A stretch of 59,174 nucleotides of DNA, from the NCBI GenBank assembly GCA_023266235.1, contig JAHFRL010000013.1, positions 1 through 59,174 of the forward strand, written 5' to 3'. The notes beneath the pieces were generated by a model that had not been told where the DNA came from, searched no databases, and saw only the letters and a program-made list of their open reading frames with translations. Shown one piece after another: positions 25,590 to 34,519 of the stretch. A program made the translations under genes and the position numbers. Numbering within the stretch: the first letter of the stretch is position 1; each line of letters opens with the position of its first letter. The stretch comes from Betaproteobacteria bacterium. GTDB taxonomy: Bacteria; Pseudomonadota; Gammaproteobacteria; Burkholderiales; SG8-41.

Positions 25590-27161
25590 ATGCGTTACCT
25601 GCTAAATGTGCTGAACGCCCTGCGCCGCCGCTCGTTCCCTGGCGCCAACGCAACGGACGCAATCGGGCGCGCGACCGCCCCCGACAACGCGCAGGCCTGG
25701 TACGACAAAGGCAACGCCCTGCGTGCAGCGGCACAGCCCGAGCCGGCGACGGCCTGCTACCGCCGCGCGCTCGAGCTCGAACCGCGTCACGACGACGCGC
25801 GCTTCAATCTCGCCACCACGCTGCTCGCGCTGGAACGCCCTGCCGAAGCCGAAGTGCTGCTGCGGCCGCTGGCGGCACAGCCGACCCCGGCGGTGGACGT
25901 GCTGCAGAACCTCGCCATCGCGCTGGCGCGCCAGGAACGCTACGCCGAGGCCGAGCCGTGCCTGAGTGCGGCGCTGGCGCGCGGCGCGCCGAGCGTTGCG
26001 CTGTTCCGCGATTTGGCGCTGGTGCTGCACCGGCTCTCCCGCAATGCCGAGGCCAGCGCGATGCTCGAACGCGCGCTTACGCTCGCACCCGGCAACGCGC
26101 AGTTACACGCCGAGCTTGGCGAGCTGCGTTACCAGCGCGGCGAGTTCGCGCGCGCCAGAGGTCAATTCGAGCAGGCGCTCGCGCGCGAGCCAGGCAACCG
26201 CGATGCGCTGATCGGAATCGGCCGCATCGAGTTGCTCCACGGGAATATCCGCGCCGGCTGGGCCGGCTACCGGTCGATCATGCGCGACGCTCTCGTGGCG
26301 CAAAACGCGGGCCTCGCGCTAGAGCATGCGTTGCCCGCCGACCTCACGGGCAAAACGGTGTTGCTGCTCGGCGAGCAGGGCATCGGCGACGAACTCACTT
26401 TCCTGCGCTACGTGCCCGCACTGACCCGGCGCGGAGCAACGGTGTACTACCGCGCCGAAAGCGGCATCGGCGCGCTGCTGCACTTACGCAATACCGGCAT
26501 CGCGCGTGTCTATGCGTTGAACGAGCAAGCGTTGCCGCGCTGCGATTGCACGCTGCTGAGCGGCGATCTGCCGCTGGCGCTCGCCACCAACGAAATACCG
26601 CCGGCGCTGCCGCTGGCGGCGCAACCACAGCGCGTCGCCGCGATGCGCGTGCGCCTGACCGCGCTCGGCGCGCCGCCGTACATCGGTTTGACCTGGCGCG
26701 CCGGCAGCGCGACGGACGCCACGCACACCGCGCGCCTGCCGCTGCCGTTATTCAAGCAGATTGTGCTGCCGCAGTTCGCGGCGGCAGTGCAACCGGTGCC
26801 GGGCACGCTGCTCGCCTTGCAGCGCCAACCCGAGCCCGGAGAAATCGCTCAACTCGCGGCGCTGAGCCAGCGCCCGGTGCATGATTTCGCGGCCGCCAAC
26901 GAGGATCTCGAGGACATGCTCGCGCTGCTGGCCGCGCTGGATGATTATGTCGGCGTCAGCAACACCAACATGCACCTCATGGCGAGCCTCGGCAAAACCG
27001 CGCGCGTGCTGATGCCGTGCCCGCCCGACTGGCGCTGGCTGGCGGGCGGCAAAGAATCACCGTGGTTTCCCGGGTTCGCGATTTACCGGCAAAATGGCGA
27101 TGGCGACTGGGGCGCCGCGCTGCAGGAATTGCAACGCGATTTAATGAGTAAGGGTAATTGA
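25590..27161 (+). CDS. TPR protein with C-terminal GT9-like domain (paralogue 2)
   Basis: 523-residue paralogue of the 22556 gene. Tetratricopeptide repeats span about residues 35-230 (NAQAWYDKGNALRAAAQPEP and following). The C-terminal half carries the same signature blocks: LLLGEQGIGDELTFLRYVP, YVGVSNTNMHLMASLGKTAR, PCPPDWRWL and SPWFPGFAIYRQ. A role in glycosylation together with GT41 and rfbCD is inferred. The C-terminus runs into a period-8 repeat array right at the stop codon. A TACAAT -10-like box is at 25540-25545. Confidence 0.8.
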   Translation: MRYLLNVLNALRRRSFPGANATDAIGRATAPDNAQAWYDKGNALRAAAQPEPATACYRRALELEPRHDDARFNLATTLLALERPAEAEVLLRPLAAQPTPAVDVLQNLAIALARQERYAEAEPCLSAALARGAPSVALFRDLALVLHRLSRNAEASAMLERALTLAPGNAQLHAELGELRYQRGEFARARGQFEQALAREPGNRDALIGIGRIELLHGNIRAGWAGYRSIMRDALVAQNAGLALEHALPADLTGKTVLLLGEQGIGDELTFLRYVPALTRRGATVYYRAESGIGALLHLRNTGIARVYALNEQALPRCDCTLLSGDLPLALATNEIPPALPLAAQPQRVAAMRVRLTALGAPPYIGLTWRAGSATDATHTARLPLPLFKQIVLPQFAAAVQPVPGTLLALQRQPEPGEIAQLAALSQRPVHDFAAANEDLEDMLALLAALDDYVGVSNTNMHLMASLGKTARVLMPCPPDWRWLAGGKESPWFPGFAIYRQNGDGDWGAALQELQRDLMSKGN

Positions 27162-27205
27162 GTGATTGAGTCACTGAATCACCGAATCACTGAATCACTG
27201 ATTTT
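27146..27205. repeat. Period-8 inverted array with T-run after TPR paralogue 2
   Basis: AATTGAGT, GATTGAGT on the left and CTGAATCA, CCGAATCA, CTGAATCA, CTGATTTT on the right, abutting with almost no loop. It overlaps the stop codon of the TPR gene, and a run of six T follows, so it may act as a terminator. Same family as the array at 17893-18000. Confidence 0.65.
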
Positions 27206-27220
27206 TTACCGGGAGGAGCA

Positions 27221-27835
27221 ATGCTCAAGATTCTGGGACGCAAGAGTTCGAGCAACGTGCAGAAAGTTCTGTGGTGCTGCGGCGAGATCGGCCTGCCGTT
27301 CGAGCGCGACGACATCGGCGGCGAATTTGGCAGGAACAAGACGCCGGAATACCTCGCGCTCAATCCCAACGGACTGGTGCCGACCATCAACGATGACGGC
27401 TTCATCCTGTGGGAATCGAATTCCTGCGTGCGCTACCTCGCCGCCAAGTACGGCAAAGGCAAGCTGTGGCCGGCCGACCCGCAACTGGCGGCGAGCGCGA
27501 GCCGGTGGATGGACTGGCAACTCTCGACGGTGAACGGCCCGATCGGCACGCTCTTCCGTGCGTATCTCAAGAAACCCAAGGACGATTTCCCCGCCGCCGA
27601 GCTCGAGGCCGCCGCCAGGCGCGGCGGCGAAGTCTGGAAAATGCTCGATGCGCAACTGGCGAAAACACCATTTGTTGCGGGCACGGACCTCACGGTCGGC
27701 GATATCGCGCTGGGGAACGCGATCTACCGCTGGTTCAAATTCCCAATCGAGCGCCCGCCGCTGCAACATCTGCAAGCGTGGTACGCGCGACTGTGCCAGC
27801 GCCCGGCGTATCAGCAGCACATCGCCGGGCAGTGA
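27221..27835 (+). CDS. Glutathione S-transferase family protein
   Basis: 204-residue cytosolic GST. The N-terminal thioredoxin-like domain starts MLKILGRKSSSNVQKVLWCC and contains the cis-proline segment NGLVPTINDDG and the glutathione-binding ESNSCVRYLA. The C-terminal helical domain includes LTVGDIALGN. A GGAGGA Shine-Dalgarno precedes the ATG. Conjugation substrate unknown. The stop overlaps a GTG that can start the downstream frame. Confidence 0.92.
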   Translation: MLKILGRKSSSNVQKVLWCCGEIGLPFERDDIGGEFGRNKTPEYLALNPNGLVPTINDDGFILWESNSCVRYLAAKYGKGKLWPADPQLAASASRWMDWQLSTVNGPIGTLFRAYLKKPKDDFPAAELEAAARRGGEVWKMLDAQLAKTPFVAGTDLTVGDIALGNAIYRWFKFPIERPPLQHLQAWYARLCQRPAYQQHIAGQ

Positions 27836-27843
27836 AGTTTAGC

Positions 27844-28389
27844 GTGAAAATCTCGCCCCTTCGCATACCGGAAGTTTTGCTGCTTGAACCGCGCGTGTTC
27901 GAGGACGAGCGGGGATTTTTCTTCGAGAGCTTCAACGAAAAAACCTTTGCGCAGGAGACCGGCGTAAATGCCCATTTCGTGCAGGACAACGTTTCCCGCT
28001 CGATCAAACAGGTGCTCAGGGGCCTGCATTACCAGCTCGCCCAGCCGCAGGGAAAACTGATCAGGGTCACCGCGGGTGAGATATACGATGTCGCCGTGGA
28101 TATCCGCAGAAGCTCGCCGAGCTTCGGCCAGTGGGCCGGCACCAGCCTGCGCGCGGAGACCAGGCAATCGATCTGGATACCCGCCGGCTTTGCCCACGGA
28201 TTCCTGGTGGTGTCCGCTGCCGCCGAAATTTTCTACAAAGTCACCGCTTACTGGCACCCCGCGTCCGAACGCCGGATCATCTGGAACGACCCGGATTTGA
28301 AAATTCGATGGCCGCTCGAGGGCGACCCCATCTTGTCGCCGGCGGACCTCGCGGCAAACCGGTTTTGCGCTGCCGAGCTGTTCGCATGA
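27844..28389 (+). CDS. rfbC: dTDP-4-dehydrorhamnose 3,5-epimerase
   Basis: Cupin-fold epimerase of the dTDP-L-rhamnose pathway; 181 residues. Typical start KISPLRIPEVLLLEPRVFED, catalytic His in LRGLHYQ, and the Tyr region FYKVTAYWHP are present, with IPAGFAHGFLV in the core. I start at GTG 27844, which matches the family N-terminus. GTG 27832, overlapping the GST stop, would add four residues. It overlaps rfbD by 4 bp (ATGA). rfbA and rfbB are not in the window. Confidence 0.93.
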   Translation: MKISPLRIPEVLLLEPRVFEDERGFFFESFNEKTFAQETGVNAHFVQDNVSRSIKQVLRGLHYQLAQPQGKLIRVTAGEIYDVAVDIRRSSPSFGQWAGTSLRAETRQSIWIPAGFAHGFLVVSAAAEIFYKVTAYWHPASERRIIWNDPDLKIRWPLEGDPILSPADLAANRFCAAELFA

Positions 28390-29285
28390 CAGGAATTCTG
28401 GTGCTTGGAAAAAACGGCCAGGTTGGGCAGGAACTTGTGCGGGTCTTTCGCGACACGCGCGATGTGACCGCAATGGGCAGAGCGGAGCTCGATCTGGCCA
28501 ATCAAGACGCCATTCGCAAAGTGCTGCGCGCCCTGAAACCCCGGATCGTAATCAATGCCGCGGCATTCACGGCAGTCGATGACGCCGAACTCAAGCCCGC
28601 CGAGGCCATGGCGGTAAATCGTGACGCTCCGGCGGTCATCGCACGCGAGCTTAAAGCCTGGAGTGGCACCATCATTCAGTATTCCACCGATTACGTGTTC
28701 GATGGCCGCAAATCGTCACCCTACACCGAGAACGATGTTCCCCAGCCGATCAACCTTTACGGCAAGTCCAAGCTTGATGGCGAGCAGGCCATTATTGAAG
28801 TGGGCGGCGCTTACCTGATCCTCAGAACCAGCTGGATATACAGCGCCACCGGATCCAATTTCTGTAGAACCGTATCGCGCCTTGCAAAACAACCGGAAGC
28901 ATTGAGGATAGTCGATGATCAAACGGGCAGCCCGACCTGGGCAAGAACCGGCGCGCGCGTGACCCGGGCGCTTATCGAGAAATACGGCGAGCAGTTGCGG
29001 GACACTCATGACATCTTTCATCTTGCGGGCTCGGGAGCAGTGAGCCGCCATGCGTTCGCAACCGAGCTCCTCCGGTTGCTCGCCATGCGCTATGGCGAAA
29101 ACGCCGCGCAAGCGAAGCGTATTACGGCGATTTCGTCGGACGAGTTCAAGTCGCCGGCCGCACGCCCGAGATATTCGGCTCTGTCGTCAGATAAACTGCG
29201 GTCGGCGTTCGGGATCGTGTTACCGACCTGGCAACACGATCTCGCGAAGTTTGTTTCCTCGACGCCGGATTCAACCTGGGCTTAA
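28386..29285 (+). CDS. rfbD: dTDP-4-dehydrorhamnose reductase
   Basis: Short-chain dehydrogenase-type enzyme making dTDP-L-rhamnose with NAD(P)H. The 299 residues start MTGILVLGKNGQVGQELV (nucleotide-binding GxxGxxG) and contain the STDYVFDG block and the catalytic YxxxK as YGKSKLDGE. The frame stays open upstream through rfbC, but ATG 28386 gives the family N-terminus. It supplies rhamnose for LPS or for the protein glycans of the neighbouring TPR glycosyltransferases. Confidence 0.95.
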   Translation: MTGILVLGKNGQVGQELVRVFRDTRDVTAMGRAELDLANQDAIRKVLRALKPRIVINAAAFTAVDDAELKPAEAMAVNRDAPAVIARELKAWSGTIIQYSTDYVFDGRKSSPYTENDVPQPINLYGKSKLDGEQAIIEVGGAYLILRTSWIYSATGSNFCRTVSRLAKQPEALRIVDDQTGSPTWARTGARVTRALIEKYGEQLRDTHDIFHLAGSGAVSRHAFATELLRLLAMRYGENAAQAKRITAISSDEFKSPAARPRYSALSSDKLRSAFGIVLPTWQHDLAKFVSSTPDSTWA

Positions 29286-29324
29286 CCCGCACGCGCGGCT
29301 GCCGGCCAATTCAGATCCTCTGCC

Positions 29325-30197
29325 TCAAAAACCGTAGAGTCGTGCGGGGTTGTCAACCAGGATGCGCTCGCGCGTTGCGTCGTCCGGCGCCCAGGCGAGC
29401 AGCAGGTCGAGCAACACTGCGTCGTCGGGCATGGTTTGCCCGCTCGCCAGCGGGTGTGGCCAGTTGGTCGCCCACACCATGCGCTCGGGCGCGTGTTTCA
29501 CCAGCGCCTTCGCCAGCACGCCGACGTCCTCATAGCGCGGCGGGCCGGAGCGCGACGTTATATAGGCACCCGACAGCTTGACCCAGCAGCGCCCGCCATC
29601 GACGAGCCGCAGCAGCGCTTGGAATCCGGGGTGGTCGACGCCGACCGGCTCGAGAAACTTGCCGATGTGCTCGATCACCAGATCGCACGGCAGGCTCTTC
29701 AGCAGCGCTTCGCGCGTGTGCAGCTCGCGGCCGTCCATCTGGAACTGGATATGCCAGCCATGCGCGGCGACGCGTGCAGCCATTTTCGGCAGCATTTCCC
29801 ACGGCAACTCCGGCTCGTCGAGCATGCGAAAGCGCACGCCGCGCATGCCGGCTTTATGCAATGCTGCAAATTCGGCGTCGCTCACTGCGTCATCGATGAC
29901 GGCCACGCCACGCGCGTTGCTGCCAATCTCAGCGATGGCTTCGAGCGTGCATCGGTTGTCGGTGCCGTAGGCGGTCGGCTGCACCACCACCACGCGCTCG
30001 AGCCCGAGCGCGCGCTGCAGCTTGCGGTACTCGGATACCGGCGCAGCGGGTTCCCGGCGGCGTGCTTTCGCGGCGGGCGGAAAGCGCGCGTCAAAAATGT
30101 GCATGTGGCAATCGCACGCGCCGGGCGGTAGCGCAATACGTGGTTGCGAGCACAGCGCCGATGCCGGGTGGAGCAAGGGTGGTCTGTCAGTCGGCAT
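29325..30197 (-). CDS. Amidohydrolase family protein (COG3618, 2-pyrone-4,6-dicarboxylate lactonase-like)
   Basis: 290-residue TIM-barrel metal-hydrolase-like protein. The N-terminal metal motif is CDCHMHIFD, followed by VVVVQPTAYGTDN, the MRGVRF strand, VIEHIGKF and the C-terminal WATNWPHP. The position usually written as Asp in TDWPH is Asn here, which also occurs in some relatives. Likely hydrolyses a lactone or amide bond in aromatic or sugar degradation; substrate unknown. It is convergent with rfbD. Confidence 0.82.
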   Translation of the reverse strand: MPTDRPPLLHPASALCSQPRIALPPGACDCHMHIFDARFPPAAKARRREPAAPVSEYRKLQRALGLERVVVVQPTAYGTDNRCTLEAIAEIGSNARGVAVIDDAVSDAEFAALHKAGMRGVRFRMLDEPELPWEMLPKMAARVAAHGWHIQFQMDGRELHTREALLKSLPCDLVIEHIGKFLEPVGVDHPGFQALLRLVDGGRCWVKLSGAYITSRSGPPRYEDVGVLAKALVKHAPERMVWATNWPHPLASGQTMPDDAVLLDLLLAWAPDDATRERILVDNPARLYGF

Positions 30198-30248
30198 GTC
30201 CAGCCAGCGACGACGCGCAGATCGACGTCACGAATAACGCAACCACCG

Positions 30249-32360
30249 TCATGCTGCCGCGTGTTTGGGCACGCAGCACCAGATGTGATACATGCCTGCG
30301 AAGGTCTCGGGATGGCGCGCTTCAAAGGCATCCCAATGCGCGAAATTGTTCATGCCATCGTCACCGGGAAACATCTGGCGGTAAGCGGTTACCGCATGTG
30401 GTAACAGGTCCGACAGGCCAAGCACCGTCAGCCCGTGGTCATGCAGTATGGCCGCGATCTGCGGCAACTGAAATTGATGTTCCTGCACGTGAAACAAAAG
30501 GTCCCTGCACATACTCATCGAATAAAAATCGCTAAAGTTCAACAGCGGTCGCACGGGCGTATCCTGTTGCAAGTCGAACACCTGCTGCCGGAACTCGCGG
30601 ATCGCCGCTGCGGTCGCCGGCAACTGTTGCTGACGTATCATTGCGCGCGCGGCATTCACGCTCGCGCGCGCCCGCTCGCTGTAGAGACCGATCTTCAGCA
30701 GGCCGCCCGGGCGCAACAGCTGCAGCAAAACGCGCAACCCGTCGACCGGATCATGCAGATGGTGCAAGACCCCGGTGGCGCAAATCATGTCAAAGCGCTC
30801 CGTCAGGACGCCGAGGTCAAGAATGTTGCCTTGCCGGAACTCAATGTTGGTCAGGCCGAGTTCGTTCGCCATGCGCTGCGCATAGGCAAGACTGGACAGG
30901 CTTAAATCCACCCCCAGCACCTGCGCGCCCGCAATGTCGGTTGCAAAGCAGATCGGATCCTTGCCGGTGCCGCAGCCGGCGACCAGGATACGAGGAGCGG
31001 CGGGAAATTCGGCGGGCGCATTCGGTATCGGCACCCGGCTCCCGAGCCAATCCGCGAACGCGAGCGGCGGCCAACGGTCGAGGGAAAACCATCGCGGGTA
31101 AGGATGCTCTTCGTACATGTCGCGCACCGCGCGCGACACGTCGTCCGTAATCGCGCCGATGACAGTGATGTCCTGCCGCAGCGTGCGCTCCGTCAGCACA
31201 TTCAGCACTGAGCTCCGCAGCAACTGCCCCAGCGCCGCCGGGCCCGGCCTGCGTGCCGCGAGCCTGTCGGCGCCGCGGACCGCATGCAGCGGGCGATACA
31301 TCGCCAATACCGCCAGCGGGCGCAACAGCGTGTCCGGCAGGTTGCGCTCCGGCTGCAGTTCGGCGTCGACCTCGCGCAACAACCTGTCCGCGGCGGCGCT
31401 TTCGGCCTGACTCTCGGCAAAAATGAATTCGTTATTGAAACACTGCAAGGCCAGCGCGCACAGAAAATCCGGGGGCGCCTGTGCGCGCAACTCGGCATCG
31501 AGCAACAAGGCGGCGCGCAGCCGGGTCAGGACAAGCTCGAGCCCGGCATCGATGACCAGCGCGTCTCGCAGCAATATCCGCAACAACTCGTCGCGCATGA
31601 CTGCGCCCAGCGCCGACGCGTCGGGCTCGAAACGCGCATCCGGTCGCTGCGCCGCGTCCAGCACCGCGCGGAACGCGCCCTTTGTCATGAATATCCGCAG
31701 GACAACCTTGGCATAGTGGATGTGGTCTATATCATTGCGCGCGAAAAAACGCGTGATCTCGGTATGCCAGAATTCCGGCACCGATTCAAACTGCAGGTAA
31801 TTCATGCAATTGATGCAACCGCGACGATCAAGCTCTGCGTTTTGATCCCGCGTGAACGCGGCTTCGTACGCATGCATCGCCTCGACCCAGCGGGCTTCCA
31901 CCATCAGCGCCTCGGCAAGCTGATAATGGATTTCTGCTACGTCCGGCGCGTAACGCAGCGCGTTGCGATAAGTCATGATCGCATCAGGGATACGCTCCTC
32001 GCGATCGTAGCTGAGCGCGAGCCGGAAATGCGCTTCGGCGAATCCGGGATCGAGTTCGATGGCGCGGTTGAAACACGACTGCGCTTCGCGGGTGCCGTGC
32101 CGCGCCTGCGCAATATTGCCGCGGGTAAGCCAGTACGGAGGAATCTGCGGCCGCAGCAGCGTGGCGCGCTCCGCCGCCTCCGCAGCTGCCGCGAGCTCAC
32201 CGCGCTGATACAGCACGAGCGCGAGCATGTTCCACGCATCCGGCACTGCCGCGTCGGCAGCGAGCACCTGGCGGTAGATTTGCTCGGCCTGCGTCAGCGC
32301 GCCGGCCTGGCAAAGCTGCAACGCCTCATCGAGCAGCGCGCCGATCTCCGCGCTTTCCAT
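30249..32360 (-). CDS. TPR protein with SAM-dependent methyltransferase domain
   Basis: 703-residue fusion. The first ~170 residues are tetratricopeptide repeats (QAEQIYRQVLAADAAVPDAW, SCFNRAIELDPGFAEAHFRL). A middle helical region follows, then a class I methyltransferase domain from about residue 420, with motif I ILVAGCGTGKDP near 455, VLGVDLSLSSLAYAQRMA, and CATGVLHHLHDPVDGLRVLL. A TPR module in front of an enzyme is shared with the GT41 and GT9-like genes nearby, suggesting a common protein or glycan target. The downstream tail contains FAHWDAFEARHPETFAGMY. Confidence 0.85.
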   Translation of the reverse strand: MESAEIGALLDEALQLCQAGALTQAEQIYRQVLAADAAVPDAWNMLALVLYQRGELAAAAEAAERATLLRPQIPPYWLTRGNIAQARHGTREAQSCFNRAIELDPGFAEAHFRLALSYDREERIPDAIMTYRNALRYAPDVAEIHYQLAEALMVEARWVEAMHAYEAAFTRDQNAELDRRGCINCMNYLQFESVPEFWHTEITRFFARNDIDHIHYAKVVLRIFMTKGAFRAVLDAAQRPDARFEPDASALGAVMRDELLRILLRDALVIDAGLELVLTRLRAALLLDAELRAQAPPDFLCALALQCFNNEFIFAESQAESAAADRLLREVDAELQPERNLPDTLLRPLAVLAMYRPLHAVRGADRLAARRPGPAALGQLLRSSVLNVLTERTLRQDITVIGAITDDVSRAVRDMYEEHPYPRWFSLDRWPPLAFADWLGSRVPIPNAPAEFPAAPRILVAGCGTGKDPICFATDIAGAQVLGVDLSLSSLAYAQRMANELGLTNIEFRQGNILDLGVLTERFDMICATGVLHHLHDPVDGLRVLLQLLRPGGLLKIGLYSERARASVNAARAMIRQQQLPATAAAIREFRQQVFDLQQDTPVRPLLNFSDFYSMSMCRDLLFHVQEHQFQLPQIAAILHDHGLTVLGLSDLLPHAVTAYRQMFPGDDGMNNFAHWDAFEARHPETFAGMYHIWCCVPKHAAA

Positions 32361-32412
32361 TTGCTTATCCCTCGCCGCTTCCAGCCCGGGGCGTCCCGGC
32401 GCAGTGGAAAAT

Positions 32413-33405
32413 CTAAATGCCGAGCGCCTTCATCTGCTTCTCGGGATAACGTGTGCCGGCGGTTACGCCGAGCGGGAACGCCTGTTTGAGTTTCGCGATG
32501 TCGTCGGCGGAAAGTCTTACGTCGAGCGCGGCGACATTCTGCTCGAGATATGTGCGGCGCTTGGTGCCGGGGATCGGCACGATGTCATTGCCCTGCGCGA
32601 GCACCCATGCCAGCGCGACCTGCGCCGGCGTGCATTTCCGGGCGGCCGCGATTTTTTCGATTGGCGCGAGCAACTCGGCATTGTGCTTGATGTTGTCGGG
32701 ATTGAAACGCGGGTGATCGCGGCGGCGGTCTTTCGGCAGCAGCGCATCGAGCGTCTTGATGGTCGCGGTCAGGAAACCGCGCCCGAGCGGCGCGTACGCC
32801 ATGAAGCCGATGCCGAGCTCGCGGCACGCCGGCAGCACGTCTTTCTCGACATCGCGGCTCCACAGCGAATACTCGGTTTCGACCGCGATGATCGGATGCA
32901 CTTTGTGCGCGCGGCGTATCGTCTGCGGTCCCGCTTCCGACAAAGCGAGATAACGCACCTTGCCCTGCTCGACCAGCTTTTTCATCGCGCCAACGGTGTC
33001 TTCGATCGGCACCGCCGGATCGACGCGGTGCAGGCCGTAGATGTCGATCACATCGACGCCCAGGCGCTTGAGGGACTTGTCGCACGCCTGCGGCACGTAG
33101 CCGGGATGGCCGCCGCTCAATCCCCCCGGCGCGCCGCCGCCGGCCAGCGCGAGATTGCCGAATTTGGTCGCCAGCAGGAACTTGTCGCGCCTGCCCTTGA
33201 TCGCGCGCCCGACCAGCTCTTCGTTGACGCCGTTGCCGTACGCGTCGGAAGTGACGAGCAGATTGACGCCGAGCTCGAGCGCGCGGTGCATCGTCGCGAT
33301 CGACTCCTCGTCGTTGGGCTCGCCGTAGCTGATCGACATGCCCATGCAACCGAGGCCCTGCGCTGATACGAGGGGCCCGTTCGTGCCGAGTTTGCGTTGC
33401 TGCAT
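32413..33405 (-). CDS. Aldo/keto reductase
   Basis: 330-residue NADPH-dependent AKR-type oxidoreductase. It begins with the family-like [20 protein letters not shown]. The catalytic tetrad is visible as D and Y in [13 protein letters not shown] in LLATKFGN and H in [10 protein letters not shown]; the cofactor end is [16 protein letters not shown]. It resembles the AKR13 / YakC group. A GGAGGA Shine-Dalgarno precedes the start. Substrate unknown. Confidence 0.92.
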   Translation of the reverse strand: MQQRKLGTNGPLVSAQGLGCMGMSISYGEPNDEESIATMHRALELGVNLLVTSDAYGNGVNEELVGRAIKGRRDKFLLATKFGNLALAGGGAPGGLSGGHPGYVPQACDKSLKRLGVDVIDIYGLHRVDPAVPIEDTVGAMKKLVEQGKVRYLALSEAGPQTIRRAHKVHPIIAVETEYSLWSRDVEKDVLPACRELGIGFMAYAPLGRGFLTATIKTLDALLPKDRRRDHPRFNPDNIKHNAELLAPIEKIAAARKCTPAQVALAWVLAQGNDIVPIPGTKRRTYLEQNVAALDVRLSADDIAKLKQAFPLGVTAGTRYPEKQMKALGI

Positions 33406-33449
33406 TAGCTCCTCCTGTCAATAACCGGAAACAACGTCAACCGCGGGAT

Positions 33450-33623
33450 GAAACCGCCGATGAACGATAAACGCGGATAAGATCAAAAACAAAGTACTCA
33501 TGGACAGTATCAACGAAATTATTGAAACGATTTTATCGCGCCAATCCTGAACGGTCTTGCGACTTTTGCCCAATGTTCACTTGACTCTCATCGGCGTCCA
33601 TCTGCGTTCATCGGCGGTTGCGC
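33450..33623. repeat. Inverted-repeat element D
   Basis: Left arm AACCGCCGATGAACGA, TAAACGCGGATAAGATC then AAAAACAAAGTAC; right arm 33586-33623 ATCGGCGTCCATCTGCG and TTCATCGGCGGTTGCGC. The subterminal AAAAACAAAGTAC also occurs (inverted) in element A, so the conserved unit extends beyond the arms. Inside is a 16-codon ATG frame (33500-33550) with no support as a gene. It fills the gap between the aldo/keto reductase start and the stop of the next gene. Confidence 0.75.
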
Positions 33624-33630
33624 TTATGCC

Positions 33631-34320
33631 CTAGTTCGCGTACGTGACCGTCAAATCGCCGACGCCGTCGACATGCCCTTCGAGCTTGTCGCCGGGCTTG
33701 ACCGGGCCGACACCCGCGGGTGTGCCGGAATAAATCAGATCGCCCGGCTGCAGCGTAACGAGCCCGGACAGATAGGAGATGGTCTCGGGCACGTTCCAGA
33801 TCATCTCGGCAAGATCGCCCTTCTGCTTGACGGTGCCGTTGACCTTGAGCCAGATCGCACCTTTCGCCGGATGCGCGATCTTGGATGCCGGCAGCAGCGC
33901 GGTGCACGGCGCCGAATGGTCGAAGCCCTTGCCCATCTCCCACGGCCGGCCCATTTTCTTGGCTTCGCCCTGCAGATCGCGCCGCGTCATGTCGAGCCCG
34001 ACGCCGTAACCCCACACGTGATCGAGCGCCTTCGCAACCGGAATATCGGCGCCGCCCTTGCCGAGCGCGACCACCAGCTCGATTTCGTGATGCAGGTCCT
34101 TGGTCGCCTGCGGATACGGGATCGTCGCGCCATTGGGCACGATGGCGTTCGCGGGTTTCATGAAGAAAAACGGCGGCTCGCGGTCGGGATCGTGTCCCAT
34201 TTCGCGCGCATGCCCGGCATAGTTGCGGCCGACACAGTAGATGCGCCCGACCGGGAACCGGTCGGAGCCGCCCACCACCGGCAGCGCGGGTAGCGGTCCG
34301 AAATCGATCACGTATTTCAT
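33631..34320 (-). CDS. Fumarylacetoacetate hydrolase family protein
   Basis: 229-residue FAH-fold enzyme. IYCVGRNYAGHAREMG and the metal-binding HHEIELVVALGK are characteristic, as are YGVGLDMTRRDLQ and GDLIYSGTPAGVGPV. Closest in layout to fumarylpyruvate or acylpyruvate hydrolases. ATG 34320 (MKYVIDFG), preceded by AAAGG, is preferred over an upstream in-frame start at 34356. No other aromatic-degradation genes are adjacent apart from the amidohydrolase further along. Confidence 0.92.
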   Translation of the reverse strand: MKYVIDFGPLPALPVVGGSDRFPVGRIYCVGRNYAGHAREMGHDPDREPPFFFMKPANAIVPNGATIPYPQATKDLHHEIELVVALGKGGADIPVAKALDHVWGYGVGLDMTRRDLQGEAKKMGRPWEMGKGFDHSAPCTALLPASKIAHPAKGAIWLKVNGTVKQKGDLAEMIWNVPETISYLSGLVTLQPGDLIYSGTPAGVGPVKPGDKLEGHVDGVGDLTVTYAN

Positions 34321-34519
34321 GGATTGCCTTTCTATGGGGTTCACCGCAAGCGCCAACGAGCAGGCGAAAAATGCCTTGCGCGCGACGAACCGGATTTGCG
34401 GATAGCTCGGGACAATGGCTGCGCGGCGCTCATGCGCCGGCGCGCCGTGAATTATCCGCGATAGCCGCGCAACGCGTCAAACTGCAAGCGATTACCGTTG
34501 CCGTGTAACAATCACGAGC

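Noticed and set aside
31284..32489. Plus-strand frame of 401 codons opposite the TPR/methyltransferase gene
   Set aside because: Shadow frame without family features.
33500..33550. 16-codon ATG frame inside element D
   Set aside because: No ribosome site and no counterpart in elements A or C.
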